The notes: a model not told the origin generated them from the letters alone. A DNA stretch of 64,000 bases from Clostridium merdae (GCF_900176635.1 NZ_FXLN01000004.1:1012231-1076230); one strand, 5' to 3'; counted from the stretch's first letter, positions 1 through 9,245 are shown. Translations and numbers: made by a program.

Positions 1-209
1 GAAACGACCCCAAACCGTAATACAATAGCTACTGGTAAGGCGCTCCATTAAAAATGCCCACTCTCCTAGCCATGATAAAAAAATGAGCAACCCGATTCCG
101 TCCGTCGGCGGTCATTTTTAGAGCGCTCTCGTCCCCTCGCAGAAACCTGTATCGCAACATTTCTTTTCCTAAATTTATAGGCAGTTACACAAAATCTTAC
201 GCACAAACT

Positions 210-455
210 GCAACGCACAGGCTTGTTCCTGTGCGGAAAATAGATGCAGAGCGGGAGCTCAGTCGGATTCCAAAGGCAGAGCCTTTGGTCGTTGAGAGGG
301 AATCCAAAGGGAGAGAATCGATACTCTCCCTTTGGAAGGCCTTTGCCTACTTTCACCCTTTCGTGAAAGTAGGTGCCCGCCCCGGCATGAGGGGCAAGCC
401 CTGCGCCAGCAGAAACCTTGCGCCCTAGCGCAAAACTTTTTTCACCAACAAAACA
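210..455. repeat. Dispersed hairpin-rich repeat, copy 1 (inverted relative to copy 2)
   Basis: This stretch is nearly identical, in reverse orientation, to 20620-20863. It is packed with short perfect inverted repeats: CCAAAGGC/GCCTTTGG, CCAAAGGGAGAG/CTCTCCCTTTGG around ATCGAT, and CCTACTTTCAC/GTGAAAGTAGG. Both strands stay open for 60-140 codons, but the same reading frame recurs in both copies only because the DNA is conserved, and no start has a convincing SD. I read it as a non-coding dispersed element located just beyond the murEF terminator. The bases before it (1-209) hold nothing I can assign. Confidence 0.75.
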
Positions 456-469
456 ATTACTTGCAAAGT

Positions 470-506
470 AAAAAAGAAAGCGCTTGCCAATCGGCAAACG
501 CTTCTC
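470..506 (-). terminator. Rho-independent terminator of murE-murF
   Basis: On the minus strand a GC-rich stem (AAGCG/CGCTT and TTGCC/GGCAA around a four-base loop, one internal mismatch) is followed by a T-rich run. It lies directly downstream of the murF stop at 518. Confidence 0.75.
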
Positions 507-517
507 TTATATAATCA

Positions 518-1924
518 CTATTTGATAAAAACTAAATCTTTACTTGCAAGCAAACCCCGAACAATTTCATCAGTTTTCATCCCTCGGGAGCCTTTTACAA
601 TAACAACATCTCCCGGCTTTAAATATGTTTTCAACTTCTCGAGTGCTTCTTCATTCGATAGAAAAGAGAACACCGGCAAATGGGCTTCTGCCGAAATCGC
701 ACCCCAGCGAATCTCCTGCGCTTGCTCACCAACTACAAACAGCGCATCCACTCCGCGTGATGCCGCATACGCACCTGCATCAAAATGTGCTTGGCGCGAA
801 TACTCACCCAGCTCGAGCATATCTGCAAACACGCCGATGGCACGGCCGCTCCCCTTTAAATCCATTAAGATATTCACACTGCTTCGCATGGAATCGGGAC
901 TCGCATTGTACGAGTCATCGATAACCGTTACTTCGCCTATTCGGTGTATTTGCTGGCGCATTGAGGGCGGTGAATATGTTTGCAGGCGTTCCGCTGCCTT
1001 TAAGGGTGAAACACCTAAGTACTGTGCAACCGCCAAGGCGGCGAGCGCATTGAGCACATTGTGCTCCCCGGGAACGGGAAGTGTTACCGGAACACAAAAC
1101 TCCCGCGATACCGCAGTAAACTCTGTAATGCCGCCGTGCGAAATAATATTTTCGGCAGTTACATCGCACCAAGGCTCAAAACCAAAAAACACCGTACGGC
1201 AGGAACGTGTGCCCTTTAGCTCTGCCAGTAACGGGTCACCCCCATTTAAAAACAAAACGGAGTCTTTGGTAAAAGCATCGGTAATGTGCAGCTTTTCAGC
1301 CCGAATGTTTTGTTGTGTTTTCAGGTTTTCAATATGAGAAATGCCAATGTTGGTCATCACCGCGCAAGTAGGCTTTGCCACCTGAGCGAGACGCCCCATT
1401 TCTTCAAATTGGCTCATGCCCATCTCAATAACCGCTATGTCGTGCTCTGGTAAAAGCCGGAACACCGTGAGTGGAACACCAAGCTGGCTGTTAAAGTTAC
1501 CCTCGGTTTTCATAATATCCCGATCCACAGAAAGAGCAAGTGCAAGCATTTCTTTTGTTGTGGTTTTCCCTACACTACCAGTAACACCTACTACCGGAAT
1601 GGAAAAACGAGAACGGTATGCTCCTGCAATCTGCTGTAAAGCGGTTCGGGTATCTTCTACGGCAATCCACGCGCAATCCCCCGCGGGAGCCTCCACCCTG
1701 CCCTGCTGTGTTAAAACGGCGGCAGCCCCCGCCTCTGCCACGGCAGCCAGAAAGCGGTGCGCATCAACCCGTTCACCCACGATTGGTACAAACAACGCTC
1801 CTTTACCCGCTGTGCGGCTATCTGTTGTTACAAAGGTTACTTCCTGCTCGGGGTTGCCCCCAAGAATTTTGCCGCCGCATGCCTGAGCAATCTCTCTGGC
1901 CAGCATTTTCATGTTTCCACTCAC
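518..1924 (-). CDS. murF: UDP-N-acetylmuramoyl-tripeptide--D-alanyl-D-alanine ligase
   Basis: This cytoplasmic ATP-dependent Mur ligase adds D-Ala-D-Ala to UDP-MurNAc-tripeptide, the last soluble step of the peptidoglycan precursor pathway. The 468-residue length is normal. The three Mur ligase regions are present in order: an N-terminal UDP-binding region, a central ATPase with the P-loop GVTGSVGKTTTKEM near residue 115, and a C-terminal region with the DSYNASPDSM motif. The start is a GTG that overlaps the murE stop by four bases (GTGA), so translation is probably coupled. A second Met four codons later is an alternative start. Murein synthesis genes are usually constitutive, and nothing regulatory is visible here apart from the downstream terminator. 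Confidence 0.95.
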   Translation of the reverse strand: MSGNMKMLAREIAQACGGKILGGNPEQEVTFVTTDSRTAGKGALFVPIVGERVDAHRFLAAVAEAGAAAVLTQQGRVEAPAGDCAWIAVEDTRTALQQIAGAYRSRFSIPVVGVTGSVGKTTTKEMLALALSVDRDIMKTEGNFNSQLGVPLTVFRLLPEHDIAVIEMGMSQFEEMGRLAQVAKPTCAVMTNIGISHIENLKTQQNIRAEKLHITDAFTKDSVLFLNGGDPLLAELKGTRSCRTVFFGFEPWCDVTAENIISHGGITEFTAVSREFCVPVTLPVPGEHNVLNALAALAVAQYLGVSPLKAAERLQTYSPPSMRQQIHRIGEVTVIDDSYNASPDSMRSSVNILMDLKGSGRAIGVFADMLELGEYSRQAHFDAGAYAASRGVDALFVVGEQAQEIRWGAISAEAHLPVFSFLSNEEALEKLKTYLKPGDVVIVKGSRGMKTDEIVRGLLASKDLVFIK

Positions 1925-3384
1925 GCTTTCTCTATTTCTTTCAGGAGCTCTGCCACTACCACGCGTTCATCAAACGGGTGTTTCACTCCACGGATTTCCT
2001 GGTAATCTTCATGTCCTTTTCCCGCTAGAACAATAACATCTCCCCGCTGAGCATTTTCGAGGCAGTAGCGAATCGCCTCCCGCCGGTCGGGAATCACCAC
2101 ATATTTTCCATCGGTTTTCGCCATACCAATCTTAATGTCAGCAATGATGTCCATTACATCCTCAAATCGGGAATTATCGGCAGTGATAACGGAAAGGTCG
2201 GCTAAGCGGCCACACACCTCACCCATCTCGTACCGCCGGGACTTTGCACGGTTACCGCCTGCGCCAAACAGACATATCAATCGATTCGGCTCATATTCGC
2301 GAAGCGTTTCGAGAATATTCTCCATACTAACCGCATTGTGCGCATAATCGATGAGCAGTGTGTAATCGCCGGGAACCGGAACCGGCTCAACCCGACCTTT
2401 CACCGTAACTGCACTCAGCCCGCTTTGAATCTGCTCCTGTGTAACCGGGAAGTGGCGGCACACGGCGATGGCGGCTAACGCATTGTAGGCACTAAATTTA
2501 CCGGGAATATCTACGGTAACGGGGAAATTCATCAGCCCGCTTAAATCAAACTTTGCGCCCAAATACCCGGGGCGCGAAACAAGGCCCTCGTTTTCTGCAC
2601 GGAGCTGTGCCTCGGCAGAAAAGCCATAGGTTTCCACCTCACAGGTATGGTACTTTAAAATCGCCTGCCAGTTTTCATCGTCCATGTTTACAATCCCAAG
2701 TTTACACTGGCGAAATAGCATGCTCTTACACGCCAAATACTCCTCAAGGGATTCATGCTCATCGCCACCTATATGGTCAGGCGAAAAGTTCGTAAACAAG
2801 CCAATGTCGAACGTAAAGCCCGCGGTACGGTTTGCTTTCAGGCCAATAGAGGAAGCCTCCATCACCACACACTGGCAGCCTTCGTCTGCCATCTGCTTTA
2901 AGAAAGATTGTATCTCATAAGACTCCGGCGTTGTATTCTCCGTAGGGATTACACGGTCGCCGATTACCGCTCCAATTGTGCCAATTAAACCTGTTTTCAG
3001 ACCCGCTTGCTCCATAATGGCACGAATCATATAGGTTGTAGTCGTTTTTCCCTTGGTACCAGTAACGCCAACGGTTTTCATCCGCTTTGCGGGGTGACCG
3101 AAATGCGCAGCAGACAATTCTGCCAAAGCCAAGCGCGTATCTGGTACAACAACAACCGGAACCTCTTTTGTAAGTTGCAACGGGTGGTCTGCAACAATTG
3201 CACAGGCACCGCTTTCCGCCGCCTGCTGGGCATACTTGTGGCCGTCTGCCCGGGCACCACGAAGGCACACAAATACACAGCCGGATTTTACTTTTCTGGA
3301 ATCATAAATAACATCTTCCACCGGAACCTCAAGGTTACCGGCAGCCGTATACTGCAAACCTTGCAGCAAATCCAATAAACGCAT
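1921..3384 (-). CDS. murE: UDP-N-acetylmuramoyl-tripeptide synthetase
   Basis: This Mur ligase adds the third residue of the stem peptide. The P-loop GVTGTKGKTTTTYM is clear. The residue-specificity loop reads DNSR near residue 400. Meso-diaminopimelate enzymes normally carry DNPR, so the retained Arg favours DAP as substrate, although the Pro-to-Ser change is unusual. An upstream in-frame start exists 24 bases earlier, but the strong SD AGGGGG lies between the two and serves the Met at 3384, giving 487 residues. The gene is followed by murF with a four-base overlap. The 3385-3624 interval upstream contains no gene that I can support and presumably carries the promoter of this operon. Confidence 0.94.
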   Translation of the reverse strand: MRLLDLLQGLQYTAAGNLEVPVEDVIYDSRKVKSGCVFVCLRGARADGHKYAQQAAESGACAIVADHPLQLTKEVPVVVVPDTRLALAELSAAHFGHPAKRMKTVGVTGTKGKTTTTYMIRAIMEQAGLKTGLIGTIGAVIGDRVIPTENTTPESYEIQSFLKQMADEGCQCVVMEASSIGLKANRTAGFTFDIGLFTNFSPDHIGGDEHESLEEYLACKSMLFRQCKLGIVNMDDENWQAILKYHTCEVETYGFSAEAQLRAENEGLVSRPGYLGAKFDLSGLMNFPVTVDIPGKFSAYNALAAIAVCRHFPVTQEQIQSGLSAVTVKGRVEPVPVPGDYTLLIDYAHNAVSMENILETLREYEPNRLICLFGAGGNRAKSRRYEMGEVCGRLADLSVITADNSRFEDVMDIIADIKIGMAKTDGKYVVIPDRREAIRYCLENAQRGDVIVLAGKGHEDYQEIRGVKHPFDERVVVAELLKEIEKA

Positions 3385-3624
3385 GATACAACCCCCTGAT
3401 TCTACCATTGAAAAAGCGCCGGTCTACCCTGGCGCATTCTTTCGAAAACAGCGCATTTGCCCTGTTGTATTAGTATTGATTCCATAGCGCCAATATTACG
3501 CACAAAATCAAATATCGTTCACTCTTTTTACTTTTTTCCATAAAACGGAACACGTACTTATCATAGGCGATTCTGCCCGCTCTGTCAATAAAAATGCAAG
3601 TGTAACCGCAGTTCCATTTTTATT

Positions 3625-3663
3625 TTTTTACACAAAAAAGGTACGACTGAATTCAGCCGTACC
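3625..3663 (-). terminator. Terminator after the HPr-like gene
   Basis: A near-perfect palindrome around GAATTC (stem GGTACG.CTGA) is followed on the minus strand by a T-rich tract. It lies 15 bases beyond the stop of the HPr-like gene. Confidence 0.8.
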
Positions 3664-3678
3664 CAAGTTGTTTTGCAA

Positions 3679-3912
3679 TTAGGCTTCTGTAACTATAAAA
3701 TCTTTTAATGTATTGAGAATGGAGGTATCGTCGGAGTGAATTCGAAGCTCAACCGGTTCCGACAAATCAATGCTGAAAATACCCATTATGGATTTTGCGT
3801 CAATAATATAAATGCCCTCTACAATCTCACAATCAACATTTTTCTGAGAAACAATAGAAGAAAACGCTTTTACCTTTTCCACGTTATTGATTAAAATTTT
3901 AGTTGTTATCAT
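3679..3912 (-). CDS. HPr-like protein lacking the active-site histidine
   Basis: The 77-residue length and the segment DAKSIMGIFSIDLSEPVELRI match the region around regulatory Ser46 of HPr/Crh (family pattern NxKSIMGVMSL). The N-terminal region, where HPr has GLHARPA with the phospho-accepting His15, here reads NNVEKVKAFSSIVSQ and has no His. The protein therefore cannot be a PTS phosphocarrier but could still be a Ser-phosphorylated co-regulator like Bacillus Crh, or a structural relative with another role. The SD AAGGGGAG precedes the ATG. It sits 21 bases downstream of the methylglyoxal synthase gene, a second hint of a link to control of sugar flux; the pairing is inference. Confidence 0.72.
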   Translation of the reverse strand: MITTKILINNVEKVKAFSSIVSQKNVDCEIVEGIYIIDAKSIMGIFSIDLSEPVELRIHSDDTSILNTLKDFIVTEA

Positions 3913-3933
3913 AATTGCTCTCCCCTTGGATGC

Positions 3934-4425
3934 TCAATGAAGCAGATTCTGGTCATTTACACGATCACTAACGGATTTTTTAAAATTAATCACCTTATGC
4001 TGGTATTCCTGATTCATAAATTCAGAGCGAATCAAAAAATCGGCTGTGGCACGATTGTTTGCGATTGGAATATCGTAAACCTGAGCAATACGCAGCAAAG
4101 CCTTTACATCGGGGTCGTGGGGCTGTGCTTCAAGAGGGTCTGAAAAAAAGACGACAAAATCAATATTACCCTCTACAATTTTAGCACCGATTTGTTGGTC
4201 GCCGCCCAACGGACCACTGTTGTACCCTTTTACGGGCAAGCCAGTTTTTTCTGCCACCAGCCGCGCTGTTGTGCCGGTTCCGCATAGAAAATGGCCCTTT
4301 AAAATCTCTTGGTTCTCAAAGCACCAATCAATCATTTCTCGCTTTTTGCCGTCGTGCGCGATCAGTGCTATTTTTTTCTGTTTGCCAATGGTAAAAGTAA
4401 TAAAATCTTCATTCACACTCTTCAC
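3934..4425 (-). CDS. mgsA: Methylglyoxal synthase
   Basis: This enzyme converts dihydroxyacetone phosphate to methylglyoxal and phosphate, a bypass of lower glycolysis under phosphate limitation or sugar overflow. The family signatures are IALIAHDGKK near the start, the phosphate-binding GTGTT, and SGPLGGDQQIGA with the catalytic Asp, followed by FFSDPLEAQPHDPD. The ORF opens with GTG at 4425. A second GTG three codons in (4416) has the better-spaced SD AGGTGA, so the real N-terminus may be three residues shorter. The C-terminal tail after residue 145 extends past the conserved core. It probably shares a transcript with the HPr-like gene downstream. Confidence 0.93.
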   Translation of the reverse strand: MKSVNEDFITFTIGKQKKIALIAHDGKKREMIDWCFENQEILKGHFLCGTGTTARLVAEKTGLPVKGYNSGPLGGDQQIGAKIVEGNIDFVVFFSDPLEAQPHDPDVKALLRIAQVYDIPIANNRATADFLIRSEFMNQEYQHKVINFKKSVSDRVNDQNLLH

Positions 4426-4655
4426 CTGTCTTTCTGTTTCGGTAGATGCTTTTGACTGGATTTTTGTGAAAGAGAAGCTTGTCTCAAATAAGCATGTTTA
4501 CCTGTTAAAGCATGGCGAAACTAAGCTTTATTATACCAATTGATTGTTAAAAAAACAAGCTGTCGAATTGGAATAAATCTCTTATTTTTAGTTCTCTTAA
4601 AACAAAAGTTAAGGCAGAGAAATTCTATAATCTTAGAATTCCCTGCCCCTTGTTA

Positions 4656-5618
4656 TTAAATCAAAATCATGTAAATTGGTATTACTATCATGCTGGCGAT
4701 GGTAGTAACTACGGTTGCAATGGTCGCAAATTCAACGTCTGCTCCATACTGCTTTGCAATAACACCAGTGCTGGTAACAGCAGGCATGGTTGCCTGAATC
4801 ACGAACACCTTCGCCATCATGGAAGGCACTGGAATAAATAGCTCTAATGCAATTACAACGACGGGGCAAAGAACAAAACGTGCAAGCAGTAATACAATTA
4901 TGTCGCGGTCAATGCGCAGCTTTTTGAATGGAGTGGAGTGAAGAACAATTCCAATAAAAAACATTGCGAGCGGAGTTGTTAGCTCACCAATGTATTTACA
5001 GCTATCCATGACAAAGCGAGGAAGCTGTACCTCTAATAGAATAAGGATGATGGCAACAACAAAGCCTGCCATTGCCGGATTTGCGATTTTTTTTATGGCA
5101 TCAAAAGAGAATTTTTGTTTTTCTCGATTCCCTTCTCCGTCTTTGCTGATTTCATAATTTCCCAGCGTCCAGAAAAAGCACGTATTCGCAATGTAATAAA
5201 TTAGAACATAAGGTGTGCTTTCCGCACCGAACAAAGACAAATTAACGGGCAGCCCAATAAATATGGTGTTGGATGTAAAAAAGATGCAGCGGAAAATCCC
5301 CTTGCGCTTGGGGTCTATTTTCATAAGATTGCTTACGAGTACACTTAAAAAATACGAAAGTAAAATAGAGGTGATGGGAATTATCAAGCCGCCGGAAAGC
5401 TCTTGCAGCTTGGCTTTATCAAAGTTAGACATCAAATTCCATAGCATATAGCATGGGAACGATACATTTACAATGATTTTCGAGAAGATAACACTTGTCT
5501 TTTCATCCAACCAACCTACATGTGTTAAAACCCAACCGGTCATAAACATAATGATGATGGTTAAAATGCTCTCAATTGCGTGTAAAAAAGTAAATATCAT
5601 GCCGCACAAACTTTCCAT
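4656..5618 (-). CDS. AEC-family (auxin efflux carrier-like) permease
   Basis: A roughly 320-residue integral membrane protein with about ten hydrophobic segments. The family-type N-terminal half carries FPCYMLWNL and the conserved TSNTIFIGLPVN (Asn/Pro) motif, and the C-terminal half carries IQATMPAVTSTGVIAKQYG. AEC carriers move organic acids such as malate or other small solutes; the substrate cannot be read from the sequence. There is no strong SD. The ATG at 5618 is used here, a TTG lies at 5624, and an ATG at 5600 (Met-Ile-Phe-Thr) with a weak GGAAAG is a reasonable alternative. The gene is monocistronic and is divided from mgsA by about 230 bases. Confidence 0.88.
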   Translation of the reverse strand: MESLCGMIFTFLHAIESILTIIIMFMTGWVLTHVGWLDEKTSVIFSKIIVNVSFPCYMLWNLMSNFDKAKLQELSGGLIIPITSILLSYFLSVLVSNLMKIDPKRKGIFRCIFFTSNTIFIGLPVNLSLFGAESTPYVLIYYIANTCFFWTLGNYEISKDGEGNREKQKFSFDAIKKIANPAMAGFVVAIILILLEVQLPRFVMDSCKYIGELTTPLAMFFIGIVLHSTPFKKLRIDRDIIVLLLARFVLCPVVVIALELFIPVPSMMAKVFVIQATMPAVTSTGVIAKQYGADVEFATIATVVTTIASMIVIPIYMILI

Positions 5619-5812
5619 TTGCAAATTTCAGAGTTCTTCTGTTTTAACCAATTCATGTTAGAAGAAGGTTCTCTGTACCCAAATTATAACACTGATTTTT
5701 GTAAGTGCAAGTGCACTATTTGTTCTTCTTTCCATTTTTAGATAATCATCTCTTTTAAAAAACACAGTGATATTCCTATATTAAAACTAAAAATGATATT
5801 TCATTCTATTTT

Positions 5813-5827
5813 CTTTAGTAACTAAAG
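5813..5827. promoter_or_regulatory. Palindrome CTTTAGTAACTAAAG between divergent genes
   Basis: A perfect 7+1+7 inverted repeat lies in the 320-base gap between the AEC permease and a chemoreceptor gene, which face away from each other. It could be an operator for either. I see no matching copy elsewhere in the window and no attached promoter I can defend. Confidence 0.3.
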
Positions 5828-5938
5828 TAATTCAAACTCTTGTCGTATCAGGTCGAAATAACTTATTAGAAGATTCTTTGCGGCAAAAGGAGGACTCTGT
5901 AACAAACGCAGAAAATAATGAGAAGAAGGATGCTTAGA

Positions 5939-7882
5939 ATGCGAAAACGATTAATGATACGCAATCTCAAATCCCTAAAGGTAAAGCTGATCTTAAATAC
6001 GTTACCAGTTGTTATTCTTACCGTTCTTTTAAGCCTGGGCGTAGGCATTTATTCCAGCTATCAGGGATTAACGCAGAACATGAACGATGATTTAACCACC
6101 ATGGGTAATATCCTCACAGAATCCATTGACAATGGCATGAATCAAATGAAAACCTCATTTCGGGGTGTTGCTCTTTCCAGCACACTTGCAGAACCGGGAT
6201 TAACAAGCACACAGTTAAAGACGATTTTAGAGCAACAAAAGAACTCGATGGGTTACGAGTCCCTAAGTCTAGTAACTACCGATGGCCTTATCCTAAGCAG
6301 TAATGCGGATTTGAATGGGAAGAACATAGCCGATCAACCGTATTTTAAAGATGCTTTGGCTGGAAATACATATTTCTCAGAACCAATGAACGATATTAAT
6401 GGCAAATTCTGTGTTATTGCTTGTACACCAATCTCAAATCATAATTTTAAAGGTGTTTTAATGGCGATTTTAGACTACAATGTATATAGCCCCTTTATTC
6501 AAAACATTGTGGTGGGTGAAAGCGGAAGCGCCTTTATAATTAATAAAGATGGTGTTCTGATTGGTAATATTTCAAAAGAAAAGGTTGAGCAACGCAAAAC
6601 TGCGGAGATACACAAATATGCTGACCTTACAAAAAGTGGAATAACAGTTTATTCCTACAGTACCGGAGATCGCATTTGTTACCACGCGCCCTTACCAGGA
6701 ACAAACGGGTGGTCCTTTGGAATTGTGGCTCCCATCAAAGAGATGACATCGTCGATTAATTTTACAGTTATCGGTTTATTGATTTCTTCGATGATTTGTA
6801 TTATTTTAAGTGCTTTATTTGCGAGAAAAACCGCAAAATCAATTGCGGAACCGATTTCACTTGTTTGTAACCGATTGGAGCTGCTTGCAAAAGGCGATTT
6901 ACAATCGGATACCGTTGAAGTAAAAACACAAGATGAGGTTGGCATTTTAGCTCAATCTTTAAAGGTTACAATCTTATCTTTACGAAGTTATATTACAGAA
7001 ATTAGTTCCGTTCTGCATGAGCTTTCAAATGGCAACCTTCAGGTACAGTCCGACCTTGAATATAATGGTGATTTTATACCAATCAAAAACTCACTGGAGA
7101 ACATCACTCAATCTCTGCATGAATCCATGAATTCGATTAATCAGGCATCCGACCAAATTGCGAGCGGCTCTGAACAGCTTGCAACTGGCGCTCAGTCTTT
7201 GGCCATGGGTTCTAGTGAACAAGCCAATTCTGTTGAAGAGCTCTCTACTGCCATTTCTGAAATCGCGGAGCATGTAAAAGTAAATGCACAGAATGCAGAT
7301 AACGCAAATGATAGAGCGGCTAATGTACTGCAGCAAATTGAAACCAGTAACCAATACATGCTGGAAATGGTTGAGGCAATGTCTAAAATTAATGATTCTT
7401 CGAATCAAATTGAAAAGATTGTAAAGACAATTGAAGATATCTCTTTTCAAACAAACATTCTCGCTTTAAACGCCTCTGTTGAAGCCGCCAGAGCTGGTTC
7501 GGCAGGAAAAGGCTTTGCCGTAGTGGCAGATGAGGTACGAAACCTTGCCACAAAGAGTGCGAACGCCGTAAAAGACACCGCACAATTAATTAATCATTCA
7601 CGTGAACAAGTGGAAAAAGGTGCCCTGATTGTAGACAACACCCAGAAATCACTCAACGAAGTGGTTGAAAGCGTTCAGGTGGTTGCAGATAAGGTAGATC
7701 AAATTGCCAAAGCGTCATTAAATCAATCCGAACGAATCGATCAAGTAACAGAGGGGGTAAATCAAATTTCGGGCGTTGTGCAAACAAACTCAGCAACAGC
7801 GGAAGAGAGCGCAGCAGCAAGTGAAGAGCTTTCTGGACAAGCGCAAGTATTAAAAGAACTTGTTGATAAATTCCAGTTATAA
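5939..7882 (+). CDS. Methyl-accepting chemotaxis protein with periplasmic-type Cache sensor
   Basis: Transmembrane chemoreceptor. A basic N-terminus is followed by TM1 (about residues 18-38 of the 647-residue product), an extracellular Cache-type ligand-binding region, TM2 (about residues 275-298), a HAMP linker and a long coiled-coil signalling domain. Its hairpin tip contains ISFQTNILALNASVEAARAG, the CheA/CheW contact site. Ligand unknown. Three in-frame ATGs lie close together. The one at 5939 has AGAAGG nine bases upstream and is preferred over 5918, whose only good SD is too distant. It is followed by its own terminator and points toward the CheW and HD-GYP genes on the other strand. 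Confidence 0.93.
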   Translation: MRKRLMIRNLKSLKVKLILNTLPVVILTVLLSLGVGIYSSYQGLTQNMNDDLTTMGNILTESIDNGMNQMKTSFRGVALSSTLAEPGLTSTQLKTILEQQKNSMGYESLSLVTTDGLILSSNADLNGKNIADQPYFKDALAGNTYFSEPMNDINGKFCVIACTPISNHNFKGVLMAILDYNVYSPFIQNIVVGESGSAFIINKDGVLIGNISKEKVEQRKTAEIHKYADLTKSGITVYSYSTGDRICYHAPLPGTNGWSFGIVAPIKEMTSSINFTVIGLLISSMICIILSALFARKTAKSIAEPISLVCNRLELLAKGDLQSDTVEVKTQDEVGILAQSLKVTILSLRSYITEISSVLHELSNGNLQVQSDLEYNGDFIPIKNSLENITQSLHESMNSINQASDQIASGSEQLATGAQSLAMGSSEQANSVEELSTAISEIAEHVKVNAQNADNANDRAANVLQQIETSNQYMLEMVEAMSKINDSSNQIEKIVKTIEDISFQTNILALNASVEAARAGSAGKGFAVVADEVRNLATKSANAVKDTAQLINHSREQVEKGALIVDNTQKSLNEVVESVQVVADKVDQIAKASLNQSERIDQVTEGVNQISGVVQTNSATAEESAAASEELSGQAQVLKELVDKFQL

Positions 7883-7931
7883 CAAGCGATGATATTGAAC
7901 CATGAACGAACAGAATGATATAAAAACTGCA

Positions 7932-7967
7932 AAACACCCACCAGCCAAATAGGTTGGTGGGTGTTTG
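7932..7967 (+). terminator. Terminator after the first chemoreceptor gene
   Basis: A perfect hairpin AAACACCCACCA/TGGTGGGTGTTT with a ten-base loop lies 50 bases after the stop. It may also serve the convergent HD-GYP gene. Confidence 0.75.
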
Positions 7968-8015
7968 AATTTGAGTACTAAGACCATTATTTATTCAGAA
8001 GTAGAATAAATAGAC

Positions 8016-8621
8016 TTATTCATTTTTCTCCTGATATTCTAAAAATAGCTTTACCAGTTCCGGATCAAATTGCCGACCGGCTCCCCTCTTAAGCTCACCG
8101 CAGGCATAGTCATGAGAAAACGCTGGTCGATACGAGCGACCACTTACCATGGCATCGTAAGCATCACAAACGGCAGTTGCACGAGCCACAAGCGGAATCT
8201 CCAATCCCTTTTTTCCATACGGATAGCCAGTGCCATCCCAATGTTCATGGTGGTACACTGCTGCATCGAACAGTAAGTCTAATATTTCTTTTGGGATTAC
8301 GGCAACGTTTTCCCTACCGGCAGACTCCAACCATTTTCTGGCGTATACGGTGTGCTGTTGTATCAAACGGTACTCTTCCGTAGCTAAAATCCCTGTTTTT
8401 GTTAGCAGTTCGGCAGGAACATACGCCTTGCCTATATCGTGGTAATAAGCCGCTAAACTGTAATACTGGAGCATGGGCTGGTCAGCATATCCACTGAGCC
8501 ATACAGAAAAGTACTCCATGAGCTTTCCCACATTGATGCTATGTTGAATTTGTTCTTCGGGGAGCAGATGTAATATTTCATCTGCAGATACTATCTCATT
8601 GATTCCTTTCAATGGTTCCAC
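8016..8621 (-). CDS. HD-GYP domain protein, probable cyclic di-GMP phosphodiesterase
   Basis: A compact 201-residue protein that is essentially only the catalytic domain. It has the metal ligands HD at residues 61-62 (YYHDIGK), HHEHWDGTGYP at 124-134 with the GYP signature, and DAYDAM at 153-158. HD-GYP enzymes hydrolyse cyclic di-GMP in the cytoplasm, linking it to motility or surface behaviour. No sensor, receiver or membrane segment is attached. It lies 73 bases downstream of the cheW-like gene on the same strand, after a weakly structured gap, so it may be the last gene of a chemoreceptor-cheW-hdgyp transcript. An HD-type hydrolase of other specificity is less likely because the GYP motif is intact. 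Confidence 0.88.
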   Translation of the reverse strand: MEPLKGINEIVSADEILHLLPEEQIQHSINVGKLMEYFSVWLSGYADQPMLQYYSLAAYYHDIGKAYVPAELLTKTGILATEEYRLIQQHTVYARKWLESAGRENVAVIPKEILDLLFDAAVYHHEHWDGTGYPYGKKGLEIPLVARATAVCDAYDAMVSGRSYRPAFSHDYACGELKRGAGRQFDPELVKLFLEYQEKNE

Positions 8622-8694
8622 TCCTTAGAAGAATCTGGAGTACGCTATTTTGATAAACCATACCGGTAACTTAGAAGTAACTCCGTCTTTATTC

Positions 8695-9201
8695 CTAGTT
8701 TGCTTCGGCTTTCACCAATAACTCTGTTTCACTTAAAATTTTCAGGGTATCAATGATGAGGGCAATTCGGTTTTTTTCCGCTGTGCTCTCTAGCTGAGCA
8801 ATTCCAATTAAGTAAGAATTTGTTTGATCGGTATTCACTTTCGGTGTTGGGGCAATTTTTTCAGAAGGAATATCAGTAACCTCATCCACCTCATCTACTA
8901 TTAAGCCAAAGTGATTTTCCTTCACCGAAATAATAATGATGCAAGTTCGGTCACTGTAAGGAATCTCGGCTTTTCCAAAGCGAAGACGTACATCCACAAG
9001 CGGTATAATCTGCCCACGCAGGTCTATTACTCCTTTTACATAGTGAGGGTAATCGGGAAGCTGGGTAATATCCTGCATTCCAACAATTTGAACCACATCT
9101 GCAATGGAAACTGCAAAAAGCTGTTTGTCAATCCAAAAGGTTAAATAGCGCCCCTTTACCTCATCTTGTATGTCATAATCCTGCTCAACTGTTTGTCCCA
9201 T
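8695..9201 (-). CDS. cheW: CheW-family chemotaxis adaptor
   Basis: CheW couples chemoreceptors to the kinase CheA. The 168-residue protein has the family signatures YLTFWIDKQLFAVSI, the GVIDLRGQIIPLVDVRLRFG segment and GLIVDEVDEVTDIP, covering both beta-barrel subdomains. The SD AAGGAGG precedes the ATG at 9201, and the gene follows the chemoreceptor gene by 44 bases, so they are likely co-transcribed. No cheA is present in the window, so this pair presumably feeds a signalling array encoded elsewhere. Confidence 0.93.
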   Translation of the reverse strand: MGQTVEQDYDIQDEVKGRYLTFWIDKQLFAVSIADVVQIVGMQDITQLPDYPHYVKGVIDLRGQIIPLVDVRLRFGKAEIPYSDRTCIIIISVKENHFGLIVDEVDEVTDIPSEKIAPTPKVNTDQTNSYLIGIAQLESTAEKNRIALIIDTLKILSETELLVKAEAN

Positions 9202-9245
9202 ATTCTAAAAGGCCTCCTTTTCTTTCACCTTAGACTCTGAAAGGC

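Noticed and set aside
66..497. 143-codon open frame over the first repeat copy
   Set aside because: The same frame appears in the inverted copy at 20530-20901 only because the repeat DNA is conserved. Hairpins interrupt it, and there is no credible SD or family.
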